Assembly (NCBI RefSeq): GCF_022346185.1
Contig: NZ_JAKRMS010000020.1
Span: 1 to 41,667 of the forward strand
Origin: Cellulomonas sp. ACRRI
GTDB lineage: Bacteria; Actinomycetota; Actinomycetes; Actinomycetales; Cellulomonadaceae
DNA: 41,667 nucleotides
Direction of reading: 5' to 3'
The position numbers and the translations under genes are program-made. Shown here piece by piece: positions 25,824-38,349 of this stretch. Position 1 is the stretch's first letter, and the number at the start of each line of letters is the position of its first letter. Under the pieces are notes generated by a model. That model had not been told where the DNA came from, made no database searches, and was given only the letters and a program-made list of their open reading frames with translations.

Positions 25824-27263
25824 ATGTCTGCACCCGCCGCACAGATCGGCGTCACCGGCCTGGCCGTGATGGGCCGGAACCTCGCCCGCAACCTGGCCCG
25901 GCACGGCTACACCGTCGCGGTGCACAACCGCTCGCAGGCGAAGACCGACTCGCTGATCGCCGACCACGGCGACGAGGGCACGTTCGTGCCGTCGGTCACG
26001 ACCGAGGAGTTCGTGGCGTCGCTGGAGCGGCCCCGCAAGGTGATCATCATGGTCAAGGCCGGCGCCCCGACCGACGCGGTGATCGACGAGCTGGTGCCGC
26101 TGCTGGACGAGGGCGACATCGTCGTCGACGCCGGCAACGCGCACTTCCCGGACACCCGTCGCCGCGAGGCAGCGCTGCGCGAGAAGGGCCTGCACTTCGT
26201 CGGGACCGGCGTGTCCGGTGGCGAGGAGGGCGCGCTGAACGGCCCGTCGATCATGCCGGGCGGCTCGCGCGAGTCGTACGCGGTCCTGGGTCCGATCCTC
26301 GAGGACATCTCCGCGAAGGTCGACGGCACCCCGTGCTGCACCTACGTCGGCCCGGACGGCGCCGGCCACTTCGTCAAGATGGTGCACAACGGCATCGAGT
26401 ACGCCGACATGCAGCTGATCGCCGAGGCGTACGACCTGCTCAAGCAGGGCCTGGGTGCGTCCGCCGCGGAGATCGCCGACATCTTCCGGACCTGGAACGA
26501 GGGCGACCTCGAGTCCTTCCTCATCGAGATCACCGCCGAGGTGCTCTCCCAGGTCGACGCGGAGACCGGGTCGGCGTTCGTGGACGTCGTGCTGGACCAG
26601 GCGGAGCAGAAGGGCACCGGCCGCTGGACGGTGCAGAACGGCCTGGACCTGGGCGTCCCGATCACGGGCATCGCGGAGGCGACGTTCGCCCGCGCGCTGT
26701 CCGGCTCGGTCCCGCAGCGCACCGCCGCGCGCGGCACGCTCCCCGCGCACGCGGGCACCTTCGAGGTGACCGACCGCGACGCGTTCATCGAGGACGTGCG
26801 CCTGGCGCTGTACGCCTCGAAGGTCGTGGCGTACTCGCAGGGCTTCGACCAGATCGCGGCGGCCTCGGCGGAGAACGGCTGGGACATCGACCGCGGCGCC
26901 ATGGCGCGCATCTGGCGGGGCGGCTGCATCATCCGCGCCCGGTTCCTCAACCGGATCACCGAGGCGTACGAGCGCGACGGGGACCTGCCGCTGCTGCTCG
27001 CCGACGAGTACTTCACCGGCGCGGTCGGCAACGGCGTCGCGGCCTGGCGCCGCGTCGTGGCCCAGGCCGCGCTGGCCGGGGTGCCGACCCCGGCGTTCTC
27101 CTCGTCGCTGTCGTACTACGACGGGGTGCGGGCCGAGCGGCTGCCGGCGGCGCTGATCCAGGCGCAGCGCGACTTCTTCGGCGCGCACACCTACAAGCGC
27201 GTCGACAAGGACGGCACCTTCCACACCGAGTGGTCCGGCGACCGCGCCGAGCACGAGGCGTGA
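25824..27263 (+). CDS. gnd: 6-phosphogluconate dehydrogenase, decarboxylating (NADP+)
   Basis: The 479-aa enzyme oxidises and decarboxylates 6-phosphogluconate to ribulose-5-phosphate, the NADPH-yielding step of the pentose phosphate pathway. The Rossmann motif GVTGLAVMGRNLARNLARHG opens the chain. VVDAGNAHFPDTRRRE, GVSGGEEGALNGPSIMPGG and the catalytic HFVKMVHNGIEYADMQLI follow. The C-terminus has QAQRDFFGAHTYKRVDKDGTFHTEW, which completes the partner's active site. Length equals that of the 6PGDH long form. A strong GAAGGAG precedes the ATG. Its TGA overlaps the GTG of the ATP-grasp ligase gene (GTGA). Confidence 0.97.
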   Translation: MSAPAAQIGVTGLAVMGRNLARNLARHGYTVAVHNRSQAKTDSLIADHGDEGTFVPSVTTEEFVASLERPRKVIIMVKAGAPTDAVIDELVPLLDEGDIVVDAGNAHFPDTRRREAALREKGLHFVGTGVSGGEEGALNGPSIMPGGSRESYAVLGPILEDISAKVDGTPCCTYVGPDGAGHFVKMVHNGIEYADMQLIAEAYDLLKQGLGASAAEIADIFRTWNEGDLESFLIEITAEVLSQVDAETGSAFVDVVLDQAEQKGTGRWTVQNGLDLGVPITGIAEATFARALSGSVPQRTAARGTLPAHAGTFEVTDRDAFIEDVRLALYASKVVAYSQGFDQIAAASAENGWDIDRGAMARIWRGGCIIRARFLNRITEAYERDGDLPLLLADEYFTGAVGNGVAAWRRVVAQAALAGVPTPAFSSSLSYYDGVRAERLPAALIQAQRDFFGAHTYKRVDKDGTFHTEWSGDRAEHEA

Positions 27264-28531
27264 GCGCGGCGACGCCGGCGCCGGGCACGGAGGGGCTGCG
27301 CGACCTGCAGCCCGTCATGCTCGGCGCCGACATCGGCGTGTACGCGCTGGCGCGCGCGTTCCACGAGGCCTACGGCGTCCGGTCGATCGTCGTGAGCGGG
27401 GCCGCCCTCGGGCCGGTCGCCGACTCGCGGATCGTGGACAACCGCCTGGTGGCGGACGGGCACGACCCGCGCCAGCTGGTCGACGCCGTGCTGGAGGTGG
27501 CCCGCGAGCAGGCCGGGAAGCGGCTGGTGCTGCTGGCCAACTCGGACTGGCTGGTCCGGGTCGTCGTGCAGCACCGCGCGGAGCTCGAGCCGCACTACGT
27601 CGTGCCGTTCCTGTCCGAGGACCTGATGGACCGGCTGTCGGACAAGGCGACGTTCGCCGAGATCGCGACCGACCTCGGCCTGGCGGTGCCGCGGACGATC
27701 GTGCAGGACTTCGCGCTCGCCGACGACCCGGCCTGGGCGCCGGTCCCGGTGGACGTCGGCTACCCGCTGATCGCCAAGGCGGCCAGCAGCGCCGACTACC
27801 AGGAGGTCGAGTTCGCGGGGAAGAAGAAGGTCTTCGAGATCTCCTCGGCCGACGAGCTCGACGCGCTGTGGGCGTCGCTGAAGGGCGCCGGGTTCCGCGG
27901 GCGGTTCGTCGTCCAGGAGCTCGTGCCGGGCGACGACACCCAGATGCGGTCGATCACGGCGTACGTGGACTCCCGCGGCTCGATCACGCTGCTCGCCTCC
28001 GCGCACGTGCTGCTCGAGGAGCACACGCCGTCCGGCCTGGGCAACCCGGCCGCGATGGTCGTCACCCGGGAGCAGGGGATGCTCGACCAGGCGGCGGCGT
28101 TCCTGCGCGGCGTGGGCTACGTCGGGTTCGCGAACTTCGACGTGAAGGTGGACCCCCGGGACGGGTCCTTCCGGTTCTTCGAGGTCAACCCGCGCATCGG
28201 CCGGAACAACTACTACGTGACGGCCGCCGGGGCGAACGTCGCGCGGTTCCTGGTCGAGGACCGGGTGCTGGACCGCGCGGTCGAGCCGGTCGTGGTCGAC
28301 ACCGAGGTGCTGTACTCGATCCTGCCGCACCGGCTGCTGCTGCGGTACGTGCTGGACCCGGCGCTGGCCGGGAAGGTGCGCGGGCTCATCCGGGCCGGGC
28401 GGGTGGCGCACCCGCTGCGGTACCGGCGCGACGCCGGGCTCAAGCGGCGCTGGTACGTGCTCGCCGCCGGGCTGAACCAGGTGCGCAAGTTCCGCCGGTA
28501 CTACCCGGAGCCGACGAGCACGGGGTTCTGA
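27260..28531 (+). CDS. ATP-grasp ligase, D-aspartate ligase-like (peptidoglycan cross-bridge candidate)
   Basis: The 423-aa ATP-grasp enzyme has N-terminal QPVMLGADIGVYALARAFHEAYG, then FLSEDLMDRLSDKATFAEIATDLGLAVP. The ATP-binding part has YPLIAKAASSADYQEVEFAGKKKVF, VVQELVPGDDTQMRSITAYVD and GNPAAMV. The Mg-binding core is YVGFANFDVKVDPRDG ... FFEVNPRIGRNNYYVTAAGANVARFLVEDRV. From memory this resembles Enterococcus faecium Aslfm, which adds D-Asp to the stem-peptide lysine. Cellulomonas-type walls are A4 with L-Orn bridged by D-Asp or D-Glu, so a role in that bridge is a strong hypothesis. The GTG overlaps the gnd stop. The fused frame with gnd is not one protein, since gnd ends in another frame. 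D- or L-amino acid specificity is unproven. Confidence 0.85.
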   Translation: MSAATPAPGTEGLRDLQPVMLGADIGVYALARAFHEAYGVRSIVVSGAALGPVADSRIVDNRLVADGHDPRQLVDAVLEVAREQAGKRLVLLANSDWLVRVVVQHRAELEPHYVVPFLSEDLMDRLSDKATFAEIATDLGLAVPRTIVQDFALADDPAWAPVPVDVGYPLIAKAASSADYQEVEFAGKKKVFEISSADELDALWASLKGAGFRGRFVVQELVPGDDTQMRSITAYVDSRGSITLLASAHVLLEEHTPSGLGNPAAMVVTREQGMLDQAAAFLRGVGYVGFANFDVKVDPRDGSFRFFEVNPRIGRNNYYVTAAGANVARFLVEDRVLDRAVEPVVVDTEVLYSILPHRLLLRYVLDPALAGKVRGLIRAGRVAHPLRYRRDAGLKRRWYVLAAGLNQVRKFRRYYPEPTSTGF

Positions 28532-28558
28532 CCTCGGCGCCCACGCGTCACGACGAGC

Positions 28559-28593
28559 GACGGCCGGTGCCCCCGCACGGGGCGCCGGCCGTC
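28559..28593. terminator. Bidirectional hairpin between the ATP-grasp and USP-like genes
   Basis: GACGGCCGGTGCCCC (28559-28573) pairs with GGGGCGCCGGCCGTC (28579-28593), 15 bp with one G.T pair, 5-nt loop. It lies between two convergent stops (28531 and 28616). No T-tract. Confidence 0.7.
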
Positions 28594-28615
28594 GTGCGTG
28601 CGGGGGAGGGCGGCC

Positions 28616-29101
28616 TCAGCCGAGCTCGGACGTCCCCGAGTACAGGTGCAGCACCGGCACGTGCAGCTCCTCGCGGGCGCGGGAAGCCCAGTCGCGGTGG
28701 AACGTGTCCTCCAGCGCGTGCGGGTAGGTCACGACGACCACCTCGCGGGCGCCCTCGGACGCCACGGCCGCGCGCAGCGCGGGCAGCGGGTCGTCGTCGA
28801 CGACGGTGCCGGACGCGCTCACCCCCGCGTCGGCGAACGCGGCCAGGCTGTCGGCGAGCTGCTCGGCGGCGTCGGCGGTCGCCTCCGTCGGCTCCGGCTC
28901 CCGGCCCAGGACGGTGTCGAGCGCCTCGCGGAGCTCGCCCAGGCTGAGCTGGTCGACCAGCGAGACGAGCACGTTGCGCTCGGTGTCGGCGGGGACGAGC
29001 ACGCGGTACTGCAGCTGCTCGCCGTCGTGCAGCGAGACGATGTGCGCGACGTCGGCGGCGGCGAGGGTGTCCTCCGTGAGGACCAGGATCGTGTCGGTCA
29101 C
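28616..29101 (-). CDS. Conserved hypothetical protein, universal stress protein-like
   Basis: The 161-aa soluble, acidic protein alternates beta strands and helices (ILVLTEDTL, QYRVLVPAD, SASGTVVDDDPLPALRAAVA, REVVVVTYPHALED, LHVPVLHLYSG) as in the UspA/HUP-type fold. I cannot point to the UspA ATP-binding motif (G-x2-G-x9-G-S/T), so nucleotide binding is unlikely or altered. Similar proteins occur in actinobacteria without known function. The GTG start lies 6 nt after TAGGGT, so the mRNA is probably leaderless. It is a single gene, sharing the hairpin at 28559 with the convergent ATP-grasp gene. Confidence 0.75.
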   Translation of the reverse strand: MTDTILVLTEDTLAAADVAHIVSLHDGEQLQYRVLVPADTERNVLVSLVDQLSLGELREALDTVLGREPEPTEATADAAEQLADSLAAFADAGVSASGTVVDDDPLPALRAAVASEGAREVVVVTYPHALEDTFHRDWASRAREELHVPVLHLYSGTSELG

Positions 29102-29107
29102 GGCTCG

Positions 29108-29113
29108 ACCCTA
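29108..29113 (-). promoter_or_regulatory. Leaderless -10 box of the USP-like gene
   Basis: The minus strand reads TAGGGT, then CGAGCC, then GTG (29101). Confidence 0.65.
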
Positions 29114-29147
29114 GCGGGCGTCGGCGCTGCTCACCCGCCCGCGCCGC

Positions 29148-29939
29148 TCACCCGCCCGCGCCGAGGACCCAGCGCCCGAGCAGCATCCCGTCGCTGTGCA
29201 GCAGGTGCGCCGGCCGGGCCGGCAGCGGGTCGAGCCACGCGGGGCCCTGCACCGCGCGCAGGCCCGGCCCGCCGACGACCAGCGGGCTCGTCGTCAGGCA
29301 GAGCTCTTCCACCAGCCCGGCCCGCACGAGGTCGGTCAGCAGGCGCGGACCGCCCTCGGCGAGCACGCGGGTCAGGCCGCGGTCGGCCAGCGCGGCGAGC
29401 GCCGCGGCGAGGTCGACGTCGTGCTCGCCGGCCACCAGGACCCGGTCGTCGCCCAGCTCGGCGCGCAGGTCGGCGAGCCGCGGGTTCGCGGCGACGGTGA
29501 CGACGTACGGCGGCCGGTCGGTCCCCCGCAGGCCCTCCGGCAGCGCGCCGGACGCCGTCACCAGGGCGAGCTCGAGGTCGGGCGCCTGTCCGCGGGCGGC
29601 GCGGGCCGCGCGCAGGTCGGCGGGGACGGACAGCGGCGTGTACCCCTCGGCGCGGGCGGTCCCGGCGCCGACCAGGACCACGTCGGCCACCGCGCGCATG
29701 ACCCGGAACACCCGCCAGTCCGCGGGGCCGTTGATGCTGCGGGACCGGCCGTCGGGGCCCTGGGCCGAGCCGTCGACCGTGGCGATCATGTTCGCGCGCA
29801 CCGCGGCGGGCCTGCCGGGCGCGGGCTCCGGGTGGGCGTACAGGTCGTGCAGCGCGGGCTCGCCGGCCTCGGGGGCCAGCGTCGCGCCGGCGCGGTCCAG
29901 GGGCAGCAGCACGTCCAGGGGCGGGAGCTCGCGGGGCAT
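29148..29939 (-). CDS. RibD C-terminal domain reductase (pyrimidine reductase family)
   Basis: The 263-aa protein has a dihydrofolate-reductase-like RibD_C fold: VRANMIATVDGSAQGPDGRSRSINGPADWRVFRVMRAVADVVLVGAGTARAEGY near the N-terminus, then VLAEGGPRLLTDLVRAGLVEELCLTTSPLVVGG. In RibD this domain reduces the ribosylamino-pyrimidine of riboflavin synthesis with NADPH. Here it stands alone with no deaminase domain and no rib genes around, so the substrate is unknown. TAGCCT ends 7 nt before the ATG, a leaderless arrangement. Its start codon is only 31 bp from that of the divergent zapE gene. Confidence 0.88.
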   Translation of the reverse strand: MPRELPPLDVLLPLDRAGATLAPEAGEPALHDLYAHPEPAPGRPAAVRANMIATVDGSAQGPDGRSRSINGPADWRVFRVMRAVADVVLVGAGTARAEGYTPLSVPADLRAARAARGQAPDLELALVTASGALPEGLRGTDRPPYVVTVAANPRLADLRAELGDDRVLVAGEHDVDLAAALAALADRGLTRVLAEGGPRLLTDLVRAGLVEELCLTTSPLVVGGPGLRAVQGPAWLDPLPARPAHLLHSDGMLLGRWVLGAGG

Positions 29940-29946
29940 GGCGGTC

Positions 29947-29962
29947 AGGCTAGTCGTAGGCT
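29947..29962. promoter_or_regulatory. Back-to-back leaderless promoters of RibD-like gene and zapE
   Basis: The minus strand has TAGCCT (29952-29947) 7 nt from the ATG at 29939. The plus strand has TAGGCT (29957-29962) 8 nt from the GTG at 29971. Only 4 bp separate the two -10 boxes, so each promoter's -35 lies within the other gene's start region and the two cannot fire together. Confidence 0.65.
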
Positions 29963-29970
29963 GTGCGGCC

Positions 29971-31026
29971 GTGAGCCCGAGCCCCGCCACGCCGACGACG
30001 GCCAGCCTGACCTCCCGGCGCCCCGACGTCGGACGCGACCGCCTGCTGGCGGAGCGCGTCCCGCCGCCGCACTTCGCCGGCGAGTCGTTCGACACCTACT
30101 GGCCGGACCCGGAGTACCCGAGCCAGGCCGCCGCCGTGGACCGGCTGCGCGAGGTCGCCGCGACGCTGACCGGCGCGGGCGGCTCCGGCGGCCTGCTGGG
30201 CCGGCTGCGGCGCAGGCGCGCCGCGGTGCCCGCGGTGTACCTCGACGGCGGGTTCGGCGTCGGCAAGACCCATCTGCTGGCGTCGCTCGCCGCGGCCGTC
30301 GGCCCGGAGGCGGCGGCGTACGGCACGTTCGTCGAGTGGACCAACCTGGTCGGCGCCCTCGGGTTCCGGCCGACCGTCGACGCGCTCGCGAGCCGGAAGC
30401 TCGTCTGCATCGACGAGTTCGAGCTCGACGACCCCGGCGACACCGTGCTGATGTCCCGCCTGCTGCGCGAGCTGACCGACCGGGGCGTGGCGCTGGCGGC
30501 CACGTCCAACACGCTGCCGGAGTCGCTCGGCGAGGGCCGGTTCGCGGCCGACGACTTCCTGCGCGAGATCCAGGACCTGTCCGACCGGTTCGAGGTGCTG
30601 CGGATCGACGGCCAGGACTACCGGCGGCGCGAGGCGGTCACCGACGCGCCCGGTCTGGACGACGACGCGGTACGGGCCGCGGTCGCGGGTGCGCCGGGCG
30701 CGACGCTCGACGACTTCGGCGACCTGCTGGCGCACCTGTCGACGGTGCACGCCTCGCGGTACGGGGCGCTGCTGGACGGCGTCGAGCTCGTCGGGCTGAC
30801 CGGGGTGGGGCCCGTGCCGGACCAGGACGTCGCCCTGCGGCTGGTGTCGCTGGTGGACCGGCTGTACGACCGGGACGTGCCGGTGCTGCTGGGCGGCGCG
30901 GGGGAGTCCGTGCTGTTCACCGAGCAGATGCGGGCGGGCGGGTACCGGAAGAAGTACTACCGCGCGCTGTCCCGCCTGGGCGCGCTGGCCGAGCGCGGCC
31001 GCCAGGAGGCCGCGGCCCGGGCCTGA
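29971..31026 (+). CDS. zapE: Cell division protein ZapE (AFG1-like ATPase)
   Basis: The 351-aa AFG1-type P-loop ATPase has Walker A GGFGVGKT at about 93-100, Walker B LVCIDEFELDDPGD, sensor region ALAATSNTLPESLGEGRFAADDFLREIQDL, and the family's LFTEQMRAGGYRKKYYRALSRL near the C-terminus. In E. coli ZapE associates with the division ring; in actinobacteria the role is inferred by homology only. GTG at VSPSPATPTT was chosen because TAGGCT ends 8 nt before it and the longer frame enters the divergent gene. The gene ends 17 nt before the 59-bp palindrome shared with the trehalose operon. Confidence 0.9.
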   Translation: MSPSPATPTTASLTSRRPDVGRDRLLAERVPPPHFAGESFDTYWPDPEYPSQAAAVDRLREVAATLTGAGGSGGLLGRLRRRRAAVPAVYLDGGFGVGKTHLLASLAAAVGPEAAAYGTFVEWTNLVGALGFRPTVDALASRKLVCIDEFELDDPGDTVLMSRLLRELTDRGVALAATSNTLPESLGEGRFAADDFLREIQDLSDRFEVLRIDGQDYRRREAVTDAPGLDDDAVRAAVAGAPGATLDDFGDLLAHLSTVHASRYGALLDGVELVGLTGVGPVPDQDVALRLVSLVDRLYDRDVPVLLGGAGESVLFTEQMRAGGYRKKYYRALSRLGALAERGRQEAAARA

Positions 31027-31043
31027 CCGGCCGGCGCCCCACG

Positions 31044-31102
31044 TCGAGTGGAAGGTCTGGCCCGACACGCCGTCGGCGTGTCGGGCCAGACCTTCCACTC
31101 GA
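31044..31102. repeat. Perfect 29-bp palindrome, bidirectional terminator of zapE and treZ
   Basis: Arm 31044-31072 and arm 31074-31102 are exact reverse complements around one base (T31073). It lies between convergent stops at 31026 and 31108. It begins TCGAGTGG and ends CCACTCGA, sharing these end words with the inverted repeats at 884 and 22942. No T-tract follows either side. A perfect arm this long suggests recent origin or strong selection. Confidence 0.85.
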
Positions 31103-31107
31103 GGGGG

Positions 31108-32945
<1,838 letters not shown>

Positions 32946-32949
<4 letters not shown>

Positions 32950-35473
32950 GCGTCGGTCCTCCTCACGAGCAGGGCGACCGGCAGCCGGTCGAGCAGGTCG
33001 GACAGCGGGCGCACGCCGCCCTCGACGGGCCGGTCGGCGAGCACGTCGTGCCAGTCGCCCTCGGGCAGGGCGACGGTGTGCTCGCCCCAGCCGCCGAGCC
33101 GGTCGACCATCGCGGCGAGCCGGGTGGCGACCACCGCGACCCGGGGCTCGCCGTCGGCGGTGCGCGCGTAGGTGAGCACGTGGCCGGTCGAGTGCGGCAG
33201 GGGCGTGATCCCGGCGCCCGGGCCGGTGAACGCCTCGGGCAGGTCCCGGCGCAGCCGGAGCGCGCGCGAGGTGACCAGCAGCTTCTCGTCCGCCAGGTCG
33301 CGAGCGCCCGCGCCCTCGTCGAGCCGGGCGAGCCGGGCCGCGATGGCCGCGTGGTCCACCGGGCGGCGGTTGTCCGGGTCGACCAGCGCGACGGCGGGCA
33401 CCTCGGTGCCCTGGTAGACGTCGGCGACGCCCGGCAGCGTGAGCTGCACCAGCTTCTGCCCGAGCACGGCCGCCCGCACCGCGTCCCGGGTCCGGTGCTC
33501 CCACTCGGTGAGCAGGCCGGCGACCCGCTCGTCGCCCAGCGCCTGGACGGCGACGTCGAGCACCGCGCGCTCGTACGCCTCGTCCGGGCTGGTCCACGAC
33601 GTCCGGTCCTTGGCCTCGCGGACGGCCTTGGTCAGGTACTCGGTCAGCCGCTCGGCGGCGATCGGGCCGTCCGCCGTCCAGGTGCCCGCCAGGGTCTGCC
33701 ACAGCAGGTTCTCGGCGCGTCCGTCCAGGAGGGTGCTGCGGTAGGACGCGGTGGCCTCGCGCAGCCGACCGACCAGCTCGGCCCACTCGACCGGCAGCTC
33801 GGACAGCACGCCGAGCCGGGCCCGGACGTCCTCGCTGCGCTTGGTGTCGTGCGTCGACAGCGTGGTCATGCCGAGCGGCGTCTGCTGCTGGGCGCGGACC
33901 GCCCAGGCCAGCAGCTCGGTGGGGGACAGGGCGAACCGCTCGGGCTCGCCGCCGACCTCGGTGAGGGACACCAGGTGGGTCCACCGGTAGAACGCGGTGT
34001 CCTCGACGCCCTTGGCCATCACCGCGCCGCACGTCTGCTGGAACCGCACGACGAGCTCGTCGCGCTGCGGCTCGCGGGTGCGGCCCGCGCTGCCGACCTC
34101 GCGGCCGAGCAGCAGGTCGACCAGGACGTCCATCGTCGCGGCGCGCTCGGGCGACAGCCGGGCGCGGGCGATCCGGGCGGCGTGCTCGAGCACCTCGACG
34201 TCCGCGGGGTGCGGCGTCCGGCCGGGCACGACGTACGCCCGGTACCGGTCCATCGCGACCAGCAGCTCCACCAGGCAGTCGTGCAGCGACCGCCAGGTGT
34301 GGTCCCGCAGCCGCAGGTCGCCGCGGCACACCTCGGCGGCGAGCTCGGTCAGCCGGTACACCTCGGCGTACAGCGCGCGGTCGACGATCTCGCGCTTGGC
34401 GGTGTCGACCACCTCGGGCAGGGCGTCGGACGCCTCGCCGGTGAGCCGGTGCATGAGCGCGCCGAGCCGGGCGCCGCCGCCGGGGTCCACGAACGCCTGC
34501 TGGATCCGCCACAGCGCCTCGTAGCCGGTGGTGCCGGCGGTGTCCCAGTCGGCGGGCAGCTCCTCGTCGCCCTGCAGGATCTTCTCCACCACCACCCACG
34601 CGCCGCCCGAGCGGTCGCGCAGCCGCTCCAGGTAGCCGCCCGGGTCGGCCAAGCCGTCCGGGTGGTCGATCCGCAGGCCGTCGAGCACGCCCTCGTCCAG
34701 CAGGCGCAGCACCAGGGCGTGCGTCGCGTCGAACACGGCGGGGTCCTCGACGCGGATCGCGGCGAGGGTGCCGACGTCGAAGAACCGCCGGTAGTTCAGC
34801 TCCTCGTCGGCGACCCGCCAGTACGCCAGCCGGTAGTGCTGCCGCTCCAGCAGCTCGGCCAGCGGCAGCGCCTCGGTCCCCGGCCGGACCGGGAACGTGT
34901 GGTCGTAGTAGCGCAGCACCGGCTGCGGCTCGTCGCCCTGGCCGGGGACGACCTCGTGCTCGAGGTGCAGCTCGCCCGAGGCCAGGACGGTGCCGATCCG
35001 GTCGCCGAGCACCGGCATGAGCACGTCGCCCTCGCCCGCGGACCAGTCGACGTCGAACCAGGAGGCGTACGGCGACGCGGGGCCCTCGGCGAGCACCGAC
35101 CACAGCGCCTTGTTGTGCCACGCGGGCGTGGGCACGGCCATGTGGTTCGGGACGATGTCCAGCACCAGCCCGAGCCCGGCGGCGTGCGCCCGGTCGGCGA
35201 GCCGGCGCAGCGCCGGCTCGCCGCCGAGCACCGGCGACACCTCGTCGTGGTCGACGACGTCGTAGCCGTGCGTCGAGCCGGGCGCCGCGGTGAGGACGGG
35301 CGACAGGTACACGTGCGTCACCCCGAGGTCGGCCAGGTACGGCACCAGGTCCGCGGCGTCGTCCAGGGTGAGGTCGGCCCCCAGCTGGAGCCGGTAGGTG
35401 GATGTCGGCACCGGGCGGCCGGGAGCGGGGAGGCGCCGGGTGGGGGTGCGGGGCTCCGTCCCGCGGTCCGCGG

Positions 35474-35477
<4 letters not shown>
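32946..35477 (-). CDS. treY: Malto-oligosyltrehalose synthase
   Basis: This 843-aa GH13 enzyme isomerises the reducing-end bond of a maltodextrin to the alpha-1,1 trehalose linkage. Family marks are TSTYRLQLGADLTLDDAADLVPYLADLGVTHVYLSP, LVLDIVPNHMA, the nucleophile strand LDGLRIDHPDGLADP, the acid WVVVEKIL and MTTLSTHDTKRSEDVRARL. The C-terminal part contains LTLPGVADVYQGTE and VDPDNRRPVD. The N-terminus is ambiguous: GTG at 35477 overlaps the treX stop (GTGA) as treZ overlaps treY. GTG at 35411 would give an 821-aa form starting at VPTSTYRL. I prefer the coupled start. Confidence 0.93.
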
Positions 35478-37750
<2,273 letters not shown>

Positions 37751-38034
37751 GCGCGTCAGTCCTCCGGGGGCAGGTGGGGCGGGCGGCGGGTCGCCGCTCC
37801 TGGGCACAGCGTGCCAGGGGACCCCCCAGGTGCGCAGGACGAACGGTCGCCCGGAGGTGCCCGCGGGGCCGCGCGCGGCGGACGGGGCGGCGGGCGACGG
37901 GCCGGCCGCGGGGCGGCGGCGGGCCCGCGCTGGGCCGAACGGGCGGCGCCACCGGGGAGTTCACCCGGGGCAGACGCCCTGTTCACCCCGTCGGACTATC
38001 GCATAACGGGCAAATCGGACCCATGCTCAGGGTC
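37751..38034. other. Divergent intergenic region between glgX and the small gene
   Basis: This 284-bp GC-rich stretch has no coding potential. It holds the glgX ribosome site (GGAGG at about 37760-37765 on the minus strand) and the GTTCACC repeats at 37959-37991. I found no convincing TANNNT -10 for glgX. Confidence 0.5.
37959..37991 (+). promoter_or_regulatory. GTTCACC direct repeats in 11-nt register (PHO box-like)
   Basis: GTTCACCCGGG (37959-37969) and GTTCACCCCGT (37981-37991) are exactly 22 bp apart, with an 11-nt non-matching unit between. Streptomyces PhoP binds direct repeats of 11-nt units with the core GTTCACC. The second repeat could double as a -35 (TTCACC) for the small downstream gene, with a poor -10 near CATAAC (38002-38007). 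Confidence 0.45.
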
Positions 38035-38244
38035 ATGGCGGAACAGGACGACGCGCGGGTGGTGATCACCAACGCGGACATCGCGGCGGCGAAGCGGGAC
38101 TGGCAGCTCGCCCGCACCCGCGGGGACCTGCCCGCCCGCGTCGACGAGGCGTACGACCTCTACCGGCGGCTGGTGTCCGCCCAGGCGCAGCAGATCGCGG
38201 ACACGTTCCGGGCGACGGGGGCGCTGCGCGCGGACCAGGGCTGA
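38035..38244 (+). CDS. Small hypothetical protein (69 aa)
   Basis: The small, charged, mostly helical protein (VVITNADIAAAKRDWQLARTRG, ARVDEAYDLYRRLVSAQAQQIADTFRATG) has no signal peptide or membrane segment. I do not recognise a family. Coding is supported by a normal residue mix, codon third positions mostly G/C, and a conserved-looking amphipathic helix pair. The start is uncertain: ATG at 38035 has AGGG very close upstream, while ATG at 38023 would add MLRV. It lies downstream of the GTTCACC repeats, divergent from glgX, and 105 bp before the methyltransferase gene. Confidence 0.6.
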   Translation: MAEQDDARVVITNADIAAAKRDWQLARTRGDLPARVDEAYDLYRRLVSAQAQQIADTFRATGALRADQG

Positions 38245-38349
38245 GCCGCCCGCTGCGAGGGGGCTGCGAGCGCGGTGCGAGGGGACGGGTGCGTCCTGGT
38301 GCGGACCCGCCGGCGCCCGGCCGGTGGCCCGACCCGCGAGGGGGACCGC

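Noticed and set aside
25745..28531. Apparent 928-aa gnd-ligase fusion in one frame
   Set aside because: The upstream half of that frame is a shadow; gnd is encoded in a different frame and ends with TGA overlapping the ligase GTG. They are two coupled genes.
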